From assembly GCA_002309395.1 (NCBI GenBank), contig DBWU01000083.1:1-5006 (forward strand): 5,006 nucleotides of DNA, in the 5' to 3' direction. The DNA is from Oscillospiraceae bacterium UBA1230 (GTDB lineage Bacteria > Bacillota > Clostridia > Oscillospirales > Oscillospiraceae). Position numbers and translations under genes: made by a program. The notes beneath the pieces were generated by a model. That model saw only the letters and a list, made by a program, of their open reading frames with translations. It was not told where the DNA came from and did no database searches. This document shows positions 1-5,006 of this stretch, piece after piece. The stretch's first letter is position 1. The number at the start of each line of letters is the position of its first letter.

Positions 1-842
1 CCGTGGACGGCCTCGATCAGGTTCAGGTACACGGGCACGGGCACCTCGGTGTTGTCCAGAGAGGCCTCGATGGTGCTGCCGTAGCCCCGGGCGTCGGCAA
101 AGAACTTCAGCTGCTTGAACTGACCGTCCAGGGTGGCGGCCACGGTGTTCTTGAACTCGCCCATGCGCTTGTAGTAGGCGTCAAAGGCGTTCTTGCGCAG
201 CACGCGGTCGTCGCTCATCATCAGGGGCACGAAGGTGCCGTCGGTGAGCTGATGGGGCTTGCCCTCGCCGTCCAGCACGTCGGGGAAGGTGAGATCGGCG
301 TCCCGGAAGGTGGAGGCCACGTGCTCGGGAGAGTTGGCCATCTCGCCGGCGGCGGCCAGCAGCTTCTCCTCGGCGGGGGAGAGGATGTGGGCCTTGCGGC
401 GGCGGATCTGATAGATACTGCGGCGATACGTTTCCAGCTCCGGCTGTACCGCGTAATAGAGGTTCAGCGTGTCCTCGCCAATCGCCATGATCTCCGGCGT
501 AGCAAAGGACGCCGCACTCTGGATCGCCACCAACACGCTTACAGCCTTCGAGCGCATATCCTGATAGGTGCTGTTGCCCGTGTCCTCGTCACCCTTACAG
601 TTGGCGTATCCGTACAGACGGCTGATACGCAGAGACAGCGCGTCCTGCAAACGGAACCAGCGCAGCAGATCCTCGGCACTGCGACCCAGCGTGCCGGCAA
701 ACGCGGCGATCTCCGCCGGCGTTTTTTTGAGGGAGGCATATTCCGCGTGCCAACCCTCGTCGCCTGCGGGGAAAATATCCAGCAGATTCCACGTCAGCTC
801 CTCGGGTACTTCACTGCGTTTGCAGATAGGATGATCGGACAT
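1..842 (-). CDS. pepF: Oligoendopeptidase F, N-terminal part (runs off left edge)
   Basis: Metallopeptidase of family M3 that cleaves short peptides in the cytoplasm. Only the first 280 codons are present; the family is usually about 600 residues, so the HExxH zinc site lies outside the window. The call rests on the N-terminal signature (R-S-E-V-P-E-E-L-T-W-N-L-L-D-I-F-P followed by a W at residue 31) and on the helical Oligo_F-type N-terminal domain continuing into the start of the M3 region (for example D-N-T-E-V-P-V-P-V-Y near the end). The ATG at 842 is chosen because AAGGAGG (complement of 852-858) sits at good spacing before it. The open frame has no stop to the window edge. Codon use changes sharply around residues 138-151: Thr is 7 of 8 ACG before and 8 of 8 ACC after, and Ala is mixed and mostly GCG before but 16 of 16 GCC after. 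The family call is secure; substrate range is not visible. Confidence 0.9.
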   Translation of the reverse strand, partial: MSDHPICKRSEVPEELTWNLLDIFPAGDEGWHAEYASLKKTPAEIAAFAGTLGRSAEDLLRWFRLQDALSLRISRLYGYANCKGDEDTGNSTYQDMRSKAVSVLVAIQSAASFATPEIMAIGEDTLNLYYAVQPELETYRRSIYQIRRRKAHILSPAEEKLLAAAGEMANSPEHVASTFRDADLTFPDVLDGEGKPHQLTDGTFVPLMMSDDRVLRKNAFDAYYKRMGEFKNTVAATLDGQFKQLKFFADARGYGSTIEASLDNTEVPVPVYLNLIEAVH

Positions 843-851
843 GGTACTATT

Positions 852-873
852 CCTCCTTGCCGCCCGTAGGCGG
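852..873 (-). promoter_or_regulatory. pepF leader: UACG-loop hairpin followed by Shine-Dalgarno
   Basis: On the minus strand CCGCC(TACG)GGCGG (860-873) forms a 5-bp GC stem closed by a UNCG-type tetraloop, a very stable RNA fold. It is followed after one base by AAGGAGG (852-858), the ribosome binding site of pepF. The stem has no T-tract, so it is not a standard intrinsic terminator. It could stabilise the 5' end of the mRNA, limit read-through from upstream, or affect ribosome access. The hairpin is seen directly; its role is inferred. No convincing pepF promoter was found in 874-925. Confidence 0.45.
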
Positions 874-925
874 TCACACGATGATCACTATTGGGGTGGT
901 CCAATCACGCGTCATATCATCTTCA

Positions 926-1471
926 CTACAGATTTCGATTGAACTTAAAAGAAGTATCATCCTTGTCATCAAACGATAGAATAATATGCGTCAATTTGCC
1001 GTATGTGACCAATCTATTCCATCCAATTCCATCCCCGATATTGTCGTGGATAAGCTGCCATTTCTTTCCGCTCATCGCACATCGGAGGATTATCATATTG
1101 CCAATACTGTCCTTTACAATGAGCCTATACCGGTTAACTCCCAAATGCGGTGGATATAATTTTGGTATAATACTATTCCATCGTCCAGAAGGAGAATACT
1201 CTTCCCTCATTTCTATAATACAAACCTTGGTAGAAACAAATAGCTGCTTTTTACGTTCCCAGAGGGCTAGAAGTCCAATTCTATAGTTTACAATTACTTC
1301 TATAAAGAAGAACGCAGGAATAATCATGCAGAAAAAGGGGCTTGAAAAGAGGTTCAACATAAAAAAGCAGATTACTACAGCAAAGGAAATGAGGGTATCT
1401 AACACAAAACAATACCTTGCTTCTCTTAAGAATGGTTCATATGCCATGGAGTACTGTTTTTTCCAAATCAT
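926..1471 (-). CDS. Two-helix membrane protein of unknown function
   Basis: Protein of 181 residues, not recognised. Residues about 21-43 and 45-70 are two hydrophobic helices joined by a very short turn (L-F-S-S-P), predicting a membrane hairpin after a short basic, aromatic N-terminus. Residues about 78-181 form a soluble tail with alternating hydrophobic segments suggesting beta strands, a Y-G-K-L-T-H-I-I-L-S-F stretch at 157-167, and an acidic/polar end. By the positive-inside rule (W-E-R-K-K after helix 2) the tail is probably cytoplasmic. The ATG at 1471 is preferred over an in-frame ATG at 1492 because AAGGGG lies 6 bases upstream, and this ATG overlaps the TGA of the preceding frame as ATGA, pointing to translational coupling. 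Codon use is AT-rich, unlike both flanking genes, suggesting transfer. Possible roles include an immunity-like protein, but nothing in the sequence proves one. Confidence 0.72.
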   Translation of the reverse strand: MIWKKQYSMAYEPFLREARYCFVLDTLISFAVVICFFMLNLFSSPFFCMIIPAFFFIEVIVNYRIGLLALWERKKQLFVSTKVCIIEMREEYSPSGRWNSIIPKLYPPHLGVNRYRLIVKDSIGNMIILRCAMSGKKWQLIHDNIGDGIGWNRLVTYGKLTHIILSFDDKDDTSFKFNRNL

Positions 1472-1650
1472 GATCCACCCCTTAACTTGCAAGCGCGCAT
1501 AGCCATATAATTAGACACTCCACTGATAACTGAATTAACAGCTTGAGGAATAGCTTTTCCAACAAGCGCAATCGGTAAATGCTTATATGCAGTCTGTGAA
1601 AGAGTCCACGAAGTATTCTTTATTGCGTTCCGATTTCTATAGTATATCAC
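1468..1650 (-). CDS. Small 60-codon frame, possible 3' remnant of a larger gene
   Basis: Reads 60 codons from a GTG at 1650, with GGAG 7 bases upstream, to a TGA that overlaps the start of the membrane protein gene by four bases (ATGA). The product has a basic, polar start and then a weakly amphipathic, glycine-containing hydrophobic stretch (residues about 25-52, including A-L-V-G-K-A-I-P and S-V-I-S-G-V-S-N-Y-M). That pattern resembles the C-terminal end of helical proteins such as the EcsC or DUF697 type, or of a pore-forming toxin, but the likeness is weak. The frame is also the same one as msrC, separated by the msrC TAA and four codons. A promoter-like site overlaps its start region, so a transcript from there would begin after the GTG. 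It may be a true small gene, or the tail of a gene whose 5' part was lost when the AT-rich block joined msrC. Confidence 0.4.
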   Translation of the reverse strand: MIYYRNRNAIKNTSWTLSQTAYKHLPIALVGKAIPQAVNSVISGVSNYMAMRACKLRGGS

Positions 1651-1669
1651 GTTTTTTCTCCGTTAGCAA
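1641..1669 (-). promoter_or_regulatory. Candidate promoter at the msrC / AT-rich block junction
   Basis: On the minus strand TTGCTA (1664-1669) and TATACT (1641-1646) are separated by 17 bases. The -35 element overlaps the msrC stop codon. Transcription would start near 1634, inside the 60-codon frame, giving a leader of about 160 bases to the membrane protein gene. The elements match the sigma-A pattern well but the GTG start of the small frame lies between them, so promoter and start codon are partly competing readings. Confidence 0.4.
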
Positions 1670-2133
1670 TCCGCATCACGGAAGCCCCACAGGTTTTGCT
1701 CCAAACGCGCGGCAAACCGTTCCAGCCCTGCTTGATCCGCAGGGGAAAAGCGGCAGAGGATCGGGCTGTCAATATCCAGCACCGCCGCCACAGCGCCGCT
1801 GCGGCGCAGGGGGATCACCAGCTCGGAGCGGGATGCGCCGTCACAGGCGATATGACCGGGAAAGGCGTGAACGTCCGGCACGTTGACGGTCCGATCCTCT
1901 TTCGCCGCCGTGCCGCATACGCCGCGCCCCAAGGGGATGGCGATGCAGGCCGGTTTTCCCTGAAACGGGCCCAATACCAGCGTATCGCCCTCCAAAAGAT
2001 AAAAACCGGCCCAGTTGATCTGGGGCAACGTCTGCCACAATAGGGCCGCCGCGTTGGCAAGGTTGGCGACAGGGTAGGGCACGCCGACCGTCAGCGCGTC
2101 CAACTGCTCGCAAAGCGCCGCGTAATCCGTCAT
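1663..2133 (-). CDS. msrC: Free methionine-(R)-sulfoxide reductase (GAF domain)
   Basis: Cytoplasmic enzyme that reduces free L-methionine-(R)-sulfoxide to methionine, usually with thioredoxin as electron donor, repairing oxidised methionine. The 156 residues are full length for the family and form one GAF domain: N-W-A-G-F-Y at 40-45, the G-P-F-Q-G-K-P-A-C-I loop at 55-64, G-R-G-V-C-G at 69-74, and S-E-L-V-I-P-L at 103-109. Cys63, Cys73 and Cys97 have spacings of 10 and 24, the same as the three functional cysteines of the yeast and E. coli enzymes (91/101/125 and 84/94/118), with the last being the catalytic one. The ATG at 2133 follows GGAGG (2141-2145 complement) at proper spacing. The gene has its own promoter and lies after the serA terminator, so it is a separate unit from serCA. 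No terminator follows it, so read-through into the AT-rich block is likely. Confidence 0.93.
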   Translation of the reverse strand: MTDYAALCEQLDALTVGVPYPVANLANAAALLWQTLPQINWAGFYLLEGDTLVLGPFQGKPACIAIPLGRGVCGTAAKEDRTVNVPDVHAFPGHIACDGASRSELVIPLRRSGAVAAVLDIDSPILCRFSPADQAGLERFAARLEQNLWGFRDADC

Positions 2134-2156
2134 AAAAACACCTCCGCCGTTTCTTT

Positions 2157-2185
2157 AATATACCATACGGCGTGGAACGTGGCAA
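2157..2185 (-). promoter_or_regulatory. Promoter of msrC
   Basis: On the minus strand TTGCCA (2180-2185) and TATATT (2157-2162) are separated by exactly 17 bases. The start of transcription is expected near 2150, giving a leader of under 20 bases that carries the GGAGG ribosome binding site. It lies between the serA terminator and msrC, where a new promoter is needed. Confidence 0.72.
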
Positions 2186-2196
2186 GGAAAAGGGTG

Positions 2197-2232
2197 AAAA
2201 AAACCGCCGCAGAACACTCCGATCTGCGGCGG
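2197..2232 (-). terminator. Intrinsic terminator of serCA
   Basis: Perfect 10-bp inverted repeat CCGCCGCAGA (2204-2213) and TCTGCGGCGG (2223-2232) with a 9-base loop. On the minus strand the stem is followed directly by seven T (2197-2203), and the stem can be extended by a G-U and A-U pairs. It starts 16 bases after the serA stop codon. This is a textbook Rho-independent terminator, oriented to end transcription of serC-serA before msrC. Confidence 0.93.
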
Positions 2233-2248
2233 CTTTGTGTAGGATGGC

Positions 2249-3154
2249 TCAAAGCGCCCGAATGATCTCCACGATCTCGGCGCCGATCCGCTTTTGCGCC
2301 TCTACCGTGGCGGCGCCGATGTGGGGCGTACAGCTTACCATAGGATGGCTGTACAGCGCCGCGTTGGTGGCAGGCTCGTCGGCATACACGTCCAGTCCGG
2401 CGGCGCGGACCTTGCCGCTCTCCAGCGCGGAAAGAAGCGCCGCTTCATCCACGTTGGTTCCGCGGGAGGTATTGATAATGCACACGCCGTCTTTCATCTT
2501 CCCGATGCGCTCGGCATTGATGAGAGCGCCGCCGTCCACCGCCGGAGCGTGGACGGAGATGAAATCGGAACGGGAGAGGAGTTCGTCCATCTCCACATAG
2601 GGGATGCCGAGCTGATCTTCTATGCCGGGGATGTGGAAAATATCGAAGGCGATGACATCCATGCCGATGGCTTTCGCCATCACGCCCAGATGCTGACCGA
2701 TCCTGCCGAAGCCTACGATGCCCAGCGTCTTGCCCTGGAGTTCGATCCCCTTGCCGTACGCTTTCTTCTCCCATTTACCCTCGCGCATGGTGTGACCGGC
2801 GACGGAGAGATACCGGGCGCAGGCGAACATGTGAGCCATCGCCAGTTCCGCCACCGATTGGGAGGAGGCGCGAGGCGTGTTTTTCACGGCGATGCCGTTT
2901 TCCTCGGCATACTTCACGTCGATATTATCCACACCGACGCCGCCGCGGATGATGAGCTGTAAACGCCCGCCCTTCGCCTGATCGATCTGGGCGGCGCGCA
3001 CCTTTGTTTTGGAGCGCACCACCACCACGTCAAAGTCACGCAGAGCCGCGCCTAACGCGTCCGGCTCGTAGAACTGCTCTACCACTTCGTGGCCCAACTG
3101 GCGAAGCTGGGCAAGGGCGGAAGAATCCATACCGTCGGTTACCAGAATACGCAT
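2249..3154 (-). CDS. serA: D-3-phosphoglycerate dehydrogenase, short form without ACT domain
   Basis: Oxidises 3-phosphoglycerate to 3-phosphohydroxypyruvate with NAD+, the first step of the phosphorylated serine pathway. The 301-residue protein is a D-2-hydroxyacid dehydrogenase. A substrate-domain segment (R-G-G-V-G-V-D-N-I-D at 70-79) precedes the Rossmann motif G-F-G-R-I-G at 148-153, with Asp171 at the end of the second strand favouring NAD+. The catalytic set is Arg231 (in T-S-R-G), Glu260 (in A-D-E-P) and His278 (in P-H-I-G). It ends after the catalytic core, so the C-terminal ACT (and ASB) regions that give serine feedback inhibition in E. coli-type enzymes are absent. The ATG at 3154 is chosen because AAAGGAG sits 8 bases upstream; a frame extension to 3256 would overlap serC and has no homologous look. 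It lies 16 bases after serC. Another 2-hydroxyacid dehydrogenase activity is possible by fold alone, but the serC neighbour makes SerA the best call. Confidence 0.92.
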   Translation of the reverse strand: MRILVTDGMDSSALAQLRQLGHEVVEQFYEPDALGAALRDFDVVVVRSKTKVRAAQIDQAKGGRLQLIIRGGVGVDNIDVKYAEENGIAVKNTPRASSQSVAELAMAHMFACARYLSVAGHTMREGKWEKKAYGKGIELQGKTLGIVGFGRIGQHLGVMAKAIGMDVIAFDIFHIPGIEDQLGIPYVEMDELLSRSDFISVHAPAVDGGALINAERIGKMKDGVCIINTSRGTNVDEAALLSALESGKVRAAGLDVYADEPATNAALYSHPMVSCTPHIGAATVEAQKRIGAEIVEIIRAL

Positions 3155-3170
3155 CGTGAAAACTCCTTTC

Positions 3171-4259
3171 TCACTTGTGCTGAGCTTCAAACTGCTTGAG
3201 GAACGATACCAGCGCCTCGGCACCCTCAATGGGCATGGCGTTATACACGCTGGCACGCAGACCGCCCACGCTCTTATGACCTTTCAGGTTATCGAATCCG
3301 GCGGCTTTGGCGGCGGCGACCACGGCGGCGTCCAGCTCCTTGTCGCCGGTGACGAAGGGGATATTCATCAAACTGCGGTCTTTTTTCTCCACCGCGCCGG
3401 TGAACAGGGAAGAGGCGTCCAGAAAATCGTAGATGACCTTCGCCTTTGCCTCGTTGCGCTTTTGCATCTCCTGCAGGCCGCCGATGCTCTTGAGGTACTT
3501 GAACACCTTGCCGCAGCAGTAGATCGCCCAGCAGTTGGGGGTGTTATACAGGGAACCGGCGTCGGCATGGGTTTTGTAGGAGAGATAGGTGGGGACCCAG
3601 GACGCCAGATCGTCCCGAATGAGATCCTCACGGATGATGACCACCGCCATACCGGCAGGACCCACGTTTTTCTGCACGCCTGCCCAGATCAAGCCGTAAT
3701 CCGCCACGCGGCAGGGGCGGCTCAGGAACATGGAGCTCTGGTCGGATACCAGAATGTGCCCCTTGGTGTTGGGCAGCGTGTTCCACGTCAGACCGTGGAT
3801 GGTCTCGTTCTCGCAGATATACACGTAGTCCGCATCGTCGGGAATATCCAGATCGGAGCAATCGGGCAGGTAGGAGAAATTCTTATCGGCGGAGGAGGCG
3901 GCAACCACCACTTCACCGTACTTTTTCGCCTCGGCAATGGCTTTTTTGCTCCATGCGCCGGTTTCAATATACACCGCCTTGCCGTTTTTCATCAGGTTCA
4001 TGGGCACCATGGCAAACTGCAGCGTACCGCCGCCCTGGATAAACAGCACCTTGTAGTTGTCGGGGATCTCCATCAGCTCCCTCAGATCGGCTTCCGCCTC
4101 GTCGATGATCTGCTGGTACACGGCGGAGCGATGGCTCATCTCCATCACGCACATACCGCTGCCGCGATAGTTCATCATCTCATCCCGGATCTCCTCCAGG
4201 ACCGGTTCCGGCATCATAGCGGGTCCGGCGGAGAAATTAAACGTACGGTTATACTTCAT
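3171..4259 (-). CDS. serC: Phosphoserine aminotransferase
   Basis: PLP enzyme of the class-V aminotransferase fold that converts 3-phosphohydroxypyruvate and glutamate to O-phosphoserine and 2-oxoglutarate, the step after SerA; many members also serve vitamin B6 synthesis. The 362 residues match the usual length. Signatures are N-F-S-A-G-P-A at the N-terminus (8-14), M-S-H-R-S at 41-45, G-G-G-T at 76-79, Asp173 (contact to the PLP ring nitrogen), Lys197 in A-G-V-Q-K-N-V-G-P-A-G (Schiff base), and the C-terminal G-H-K-S-V-G-G-L-R-A-S segment at 327-337. The ATG at 4259 is preferred because GAGGTG lies just upstream and the protein there starts with the family N-terminus; the longer in-frame start at 4415 would run through the promoter. 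First gene of the serC-serA operon. No serB is seen. Confidence 0.96.
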   Translation of the reverse strand: MKYNRTFNFSAGPAMMPEPVLEEIRDEMMNYRGSGMCVMEMSHRSAVYQQIIDEAEADLRELMEIPDNYKVLFIQGGGTLQFAMVPMNLMKNGKAVYIETGAWSKKAIAEAKKYGEVVVAASSADKNFSYLPDCSDLDIPDDADYVYICENETIHGLTWNTLPNTKGHILVSDQSSMFLSRPCRVADYGLIWAGVQKNVGPAGMAVVIIREDLIRDDLASWVPTYLSYKTHADAGSLYNTPNCWAIYCCGKVFKYLKSIGGLQEMQKRNEAKAKVIYDFLDASSLFTGAVEKKDRSLMNIPFVTGDKELDAAVVAAAKAAGFDNLKGHKSVGGLRASVYNAMPIEGAEALVSFLKQFEAQHK

Positions 4260-4316
4260 CACAGCACCTCGTTTCTTTGTGTTTGCGGCTAAAAACGCCT
4301 GTGTCATACCACGTAC

Positions 4317-4345
4317 AGTATAGGCGGTTTTGCCGTCGGAATCAA
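4317..4345 (-). promoter_or_regulatory. Promoter of the serC-serA operon
   Basis: On the minus strand TTGATT (4340-4345) and TATACT (4317-4322) are 17 bases apart. Transcription should start near 4310, leaving a leader of about 50 bases before the serC ATG. The leader shows only a weak short hairpin (GGC...GCC), and no T-box or other riboswitch was recognised. Confidence 0.72.
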
Positions 4346-4375
4346 CAGGAAAGTAGTAAAAAATCCGAAAAGAAA

Positions 4376-4390
4376 GCAAAATTATTTTGC
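4376..4390. promoter_or_regulatory. 15-bp perfect palindrome between divergent promoters, candidate operator
   Basis: GCAAAATTATTTTGC has 7-base arms that are exact reverse complements around a central T. It lies 9 bases upstream of the -35 of the plus-strand ClC gene and about 30 bases upstream of the -35 of serC, a normal place for a dimeric regulator to act on one or both promoters. The symmetry is seen directly; the operator role is inferred, and AT-rich promoter DNA can produce such symmetry by chance. Confidence 0.4.
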
Positions 4391-4399
4391 CGCCTCCCT

Positions 4400-4428
4400 T
4401 TGACAGCGGCGCCACGGCGTGTTATAAC
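4400..4428 (+). promoter_or_regulatory. Near-consensus promoter of the ClC-family gene
   Basis: TTGACA (4400-4405, full consensus) and TATAAC (4423-4428) with a 17-base spacer. Transcription should start near 4435, only about 26 bases before the ATG at 4461, which leaves no room for a leader riboswitch. Promoter strength looks high. Confidence 0.8.
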
Positions 4429-4460
4429 GGAGAAGATCTTACGGTAAGGCGGTAGAGGCC

Positions 4461-5006
4461 ATGGCGGATTTTTTCCATACGCGCTGGCGCGCAGGCGCCG
4501 GTTATCTGGCGGCGCTATTTAAATGGGGTCTGATCGGCGCGCTGATCGGCGTGGTCGGCGGCACGGTGGGTTCTGCGTTCCATCTGGGCGTGGGTTACGC
4601 CGCGGCGTTGCACGGTCAGTATCCGTGGATCCTCTATCTGGCGCCGCCGGGCGGTCTGGCGATCGTGGGACTCTATAAACTGACGAAGACGGAGGGAAAA
4701 GGCACCAACGCGGTGATCGAGTCGGTGCATTTCGGCAAGGACGTGCCGCCTTTGCTGGTGCCGGTGATCTTTCTTGCCACGGTCGTCACCCATCTGGTGG
4801 GCGGCAGTGCCGGACGGGAAGGCGCCGCCTTGCAGATCGGCGGCGGCATCGGACACGGAGCCGGCAAGCTCCTGCACCTGGGGGAGAAGGACTTGCCCCT
4901 TGCCACCCTCTGCGGTATGAGCGGCGTTTTTGCCGCGCTGTTCGGCACGCCGCTGACCGCCACCGTGTTTGCCCTGGAGGTCATCTCCGTGGGCGTATTG
5001 TACTAC
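4461..5006 (+). CDS. ClC-family chloride channel/transporter, N-terminal part (runs off right edge)
   Basis: Membrane protein of the ClC anion channel/exchanger family; 182 codons are present of about 400 expected. Hydrophobic helices cover roughly residues 12-50, 57-73, 97-115 and 147-182. Family motifs: G-G-S-A-G-R-E-G-A-A-L-Q-I-G-G at 114-128, the counterpart of GREGP, with Glu120 as the external gating glutamate; and G-V-F-A-A-L-F-G-T-P-L at 155-165, the counterpart of the AGLAAAFNAPL helix. The GSGIP selectivity loop is replaced by G-K-G-T-N at 79-83. Glu173 aligns with E. coli ClC Glu202, and Val174 takes the place of the proton-path Glu203. The ATG at 4461 is preceded by AAGGCGG at 4446-4452, a fair ribosome binding site. 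It is divergent from serC. Whether it is a channel or exchanger, and for chloride or another halide such as fluoride, is not settled. Confidence 0.88.
   Translation, partial: MADFFHTRWRAGAGYLAALFKWGLIGALIGVVGGTVGSAFHLGVGYAAALHGQYPWILYLAPPGGLAIVGLYKLTKTEGKGTNAVIESVHFGKDVPPLLVPVIFLATVVTHLVGGSAGREGAALQIGGGIGHGAGKLLHLGEKDLPLATLCGMSGVFAALFGTPLTATVFALEVISVGVLYY

Larger units (their letters stand above)
926..1660. other. AT-rich block, likely acquired DNA
   Basis: From just after the msrC stop codon to the end of the membrane protein gene the base composition becomes visibly AT-rich, with A/T-ending codons, while msrC, serA, serC and the ClC gene are GC-rich. The block carries only two overlapping frames of unknown function and no recognisable transposase, integrase, tRNA or terminal repeats, so how it arrived is not visible. 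Its right edge coincides closely with the msrC stop codon. Confidence 0.6.

Noticed and set aside
3..869. Long plus-strand open frame opposite pepF
   Set aside because: It is the antisense shadow of pepF; its low-complexity Gly/Val/His-rich product has no family look, while the minus strand gives a clear PepF with a good ribosome binding site.
890..905. ATTGG...CCAAT inverted repeat downstream of the membrane protein gene as a terminator
   Set aside because: Only a 5-bp stem with low GC and no T-tract; too weak to call.
1663..2133. GAF protein as a signalling sensor domain
   Set aside because: Single-domain length and three cysteines at spacings 10 and 24 match free methionine sulfoxide reductase instead.
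3155..3256. 34-residue N-terminal extension of SerA
   Set aside because: It would overlap the serC coding end, lacks family similarity, and the internal ATG at 3154 has a strong ribosome binding site.
3156..4292. Long plus-strand open frame opposite serC
   Set aside because: Antisense shadow caused by GC-rich codon use; serC on the other strand has full motifs and length.
4380..4460. Fluoride riboswitch before the ClC gene
   Set aside because: No GGxGATGG-type core was found and the predicted transcript leader is only about 26 bases, too short for the aptamer.
4515..4984. Minus-strand frames opposite the ClC gene
   Set aside because: They are shadows; the products are Arg/Ala/His-rich with no motifs, and the plus strand carries ClC motifs.

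Overview
The window looks like chromosomal DNA of a moderately GC-rich Firmicute, most likely a gut Clostridia lineage such as Oscillospirales. This is inferred from strong AGGAGG-type ribosome binding sites, sigma-A-type promoters with 17-bp spacers, and the protein types (PepF, free-methionine sulfoxide reductase, short SerA with SerC, a ClC-family protein). No rRNA, tRNA, CRISPR array or insertion sequence was seen.

Right to left on the minus strand: serC (3171-4259) and serA (2249-3154) form a two-gene operon for the first two steps of serine synthesis. It has its own promoter at 4317-4345 and a strong intrinsic terminator at 2197-2232. Downstream, msrC (1663-2133) has its own promoter at 2157-2185 and encodes a GAF-fold free methionine-(R)-sulfoxide reductase with all three expected cysteines. 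Next comes an AT-rich block (about 926-1660) unlike the GC-rich flanks. It holds a 60-codon reading frame that may be a gene remnant and, overlapping it by ATGA, a 181-residue two-helix membrane protein of unknown function. Last is the 5' half of pepF (oligoendopeptidase F), which runs off the left edge.

On the plus strand, a ClC-family chloride channel/transporter gene starts at 4461 from a near-consensus promoter and runs off the right edge. It is divergent from serC, and a 15-bp perfect palindrome lies between the two promoters.

The points most worth a second look are: the AT-rich block with its coupled remnant and membrane protein pair (possibly toxin tail plus immunity protein, unproven); an abrupt codon-usage switch inside pepF near residue 140-150; and the ClC protein, which keeps the gating glutamate but has valine where the proton-path glutamate normally sits and lacks the GSGIP selectivity motif. 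No clearly new multi-gene system can be shown from this window alone.
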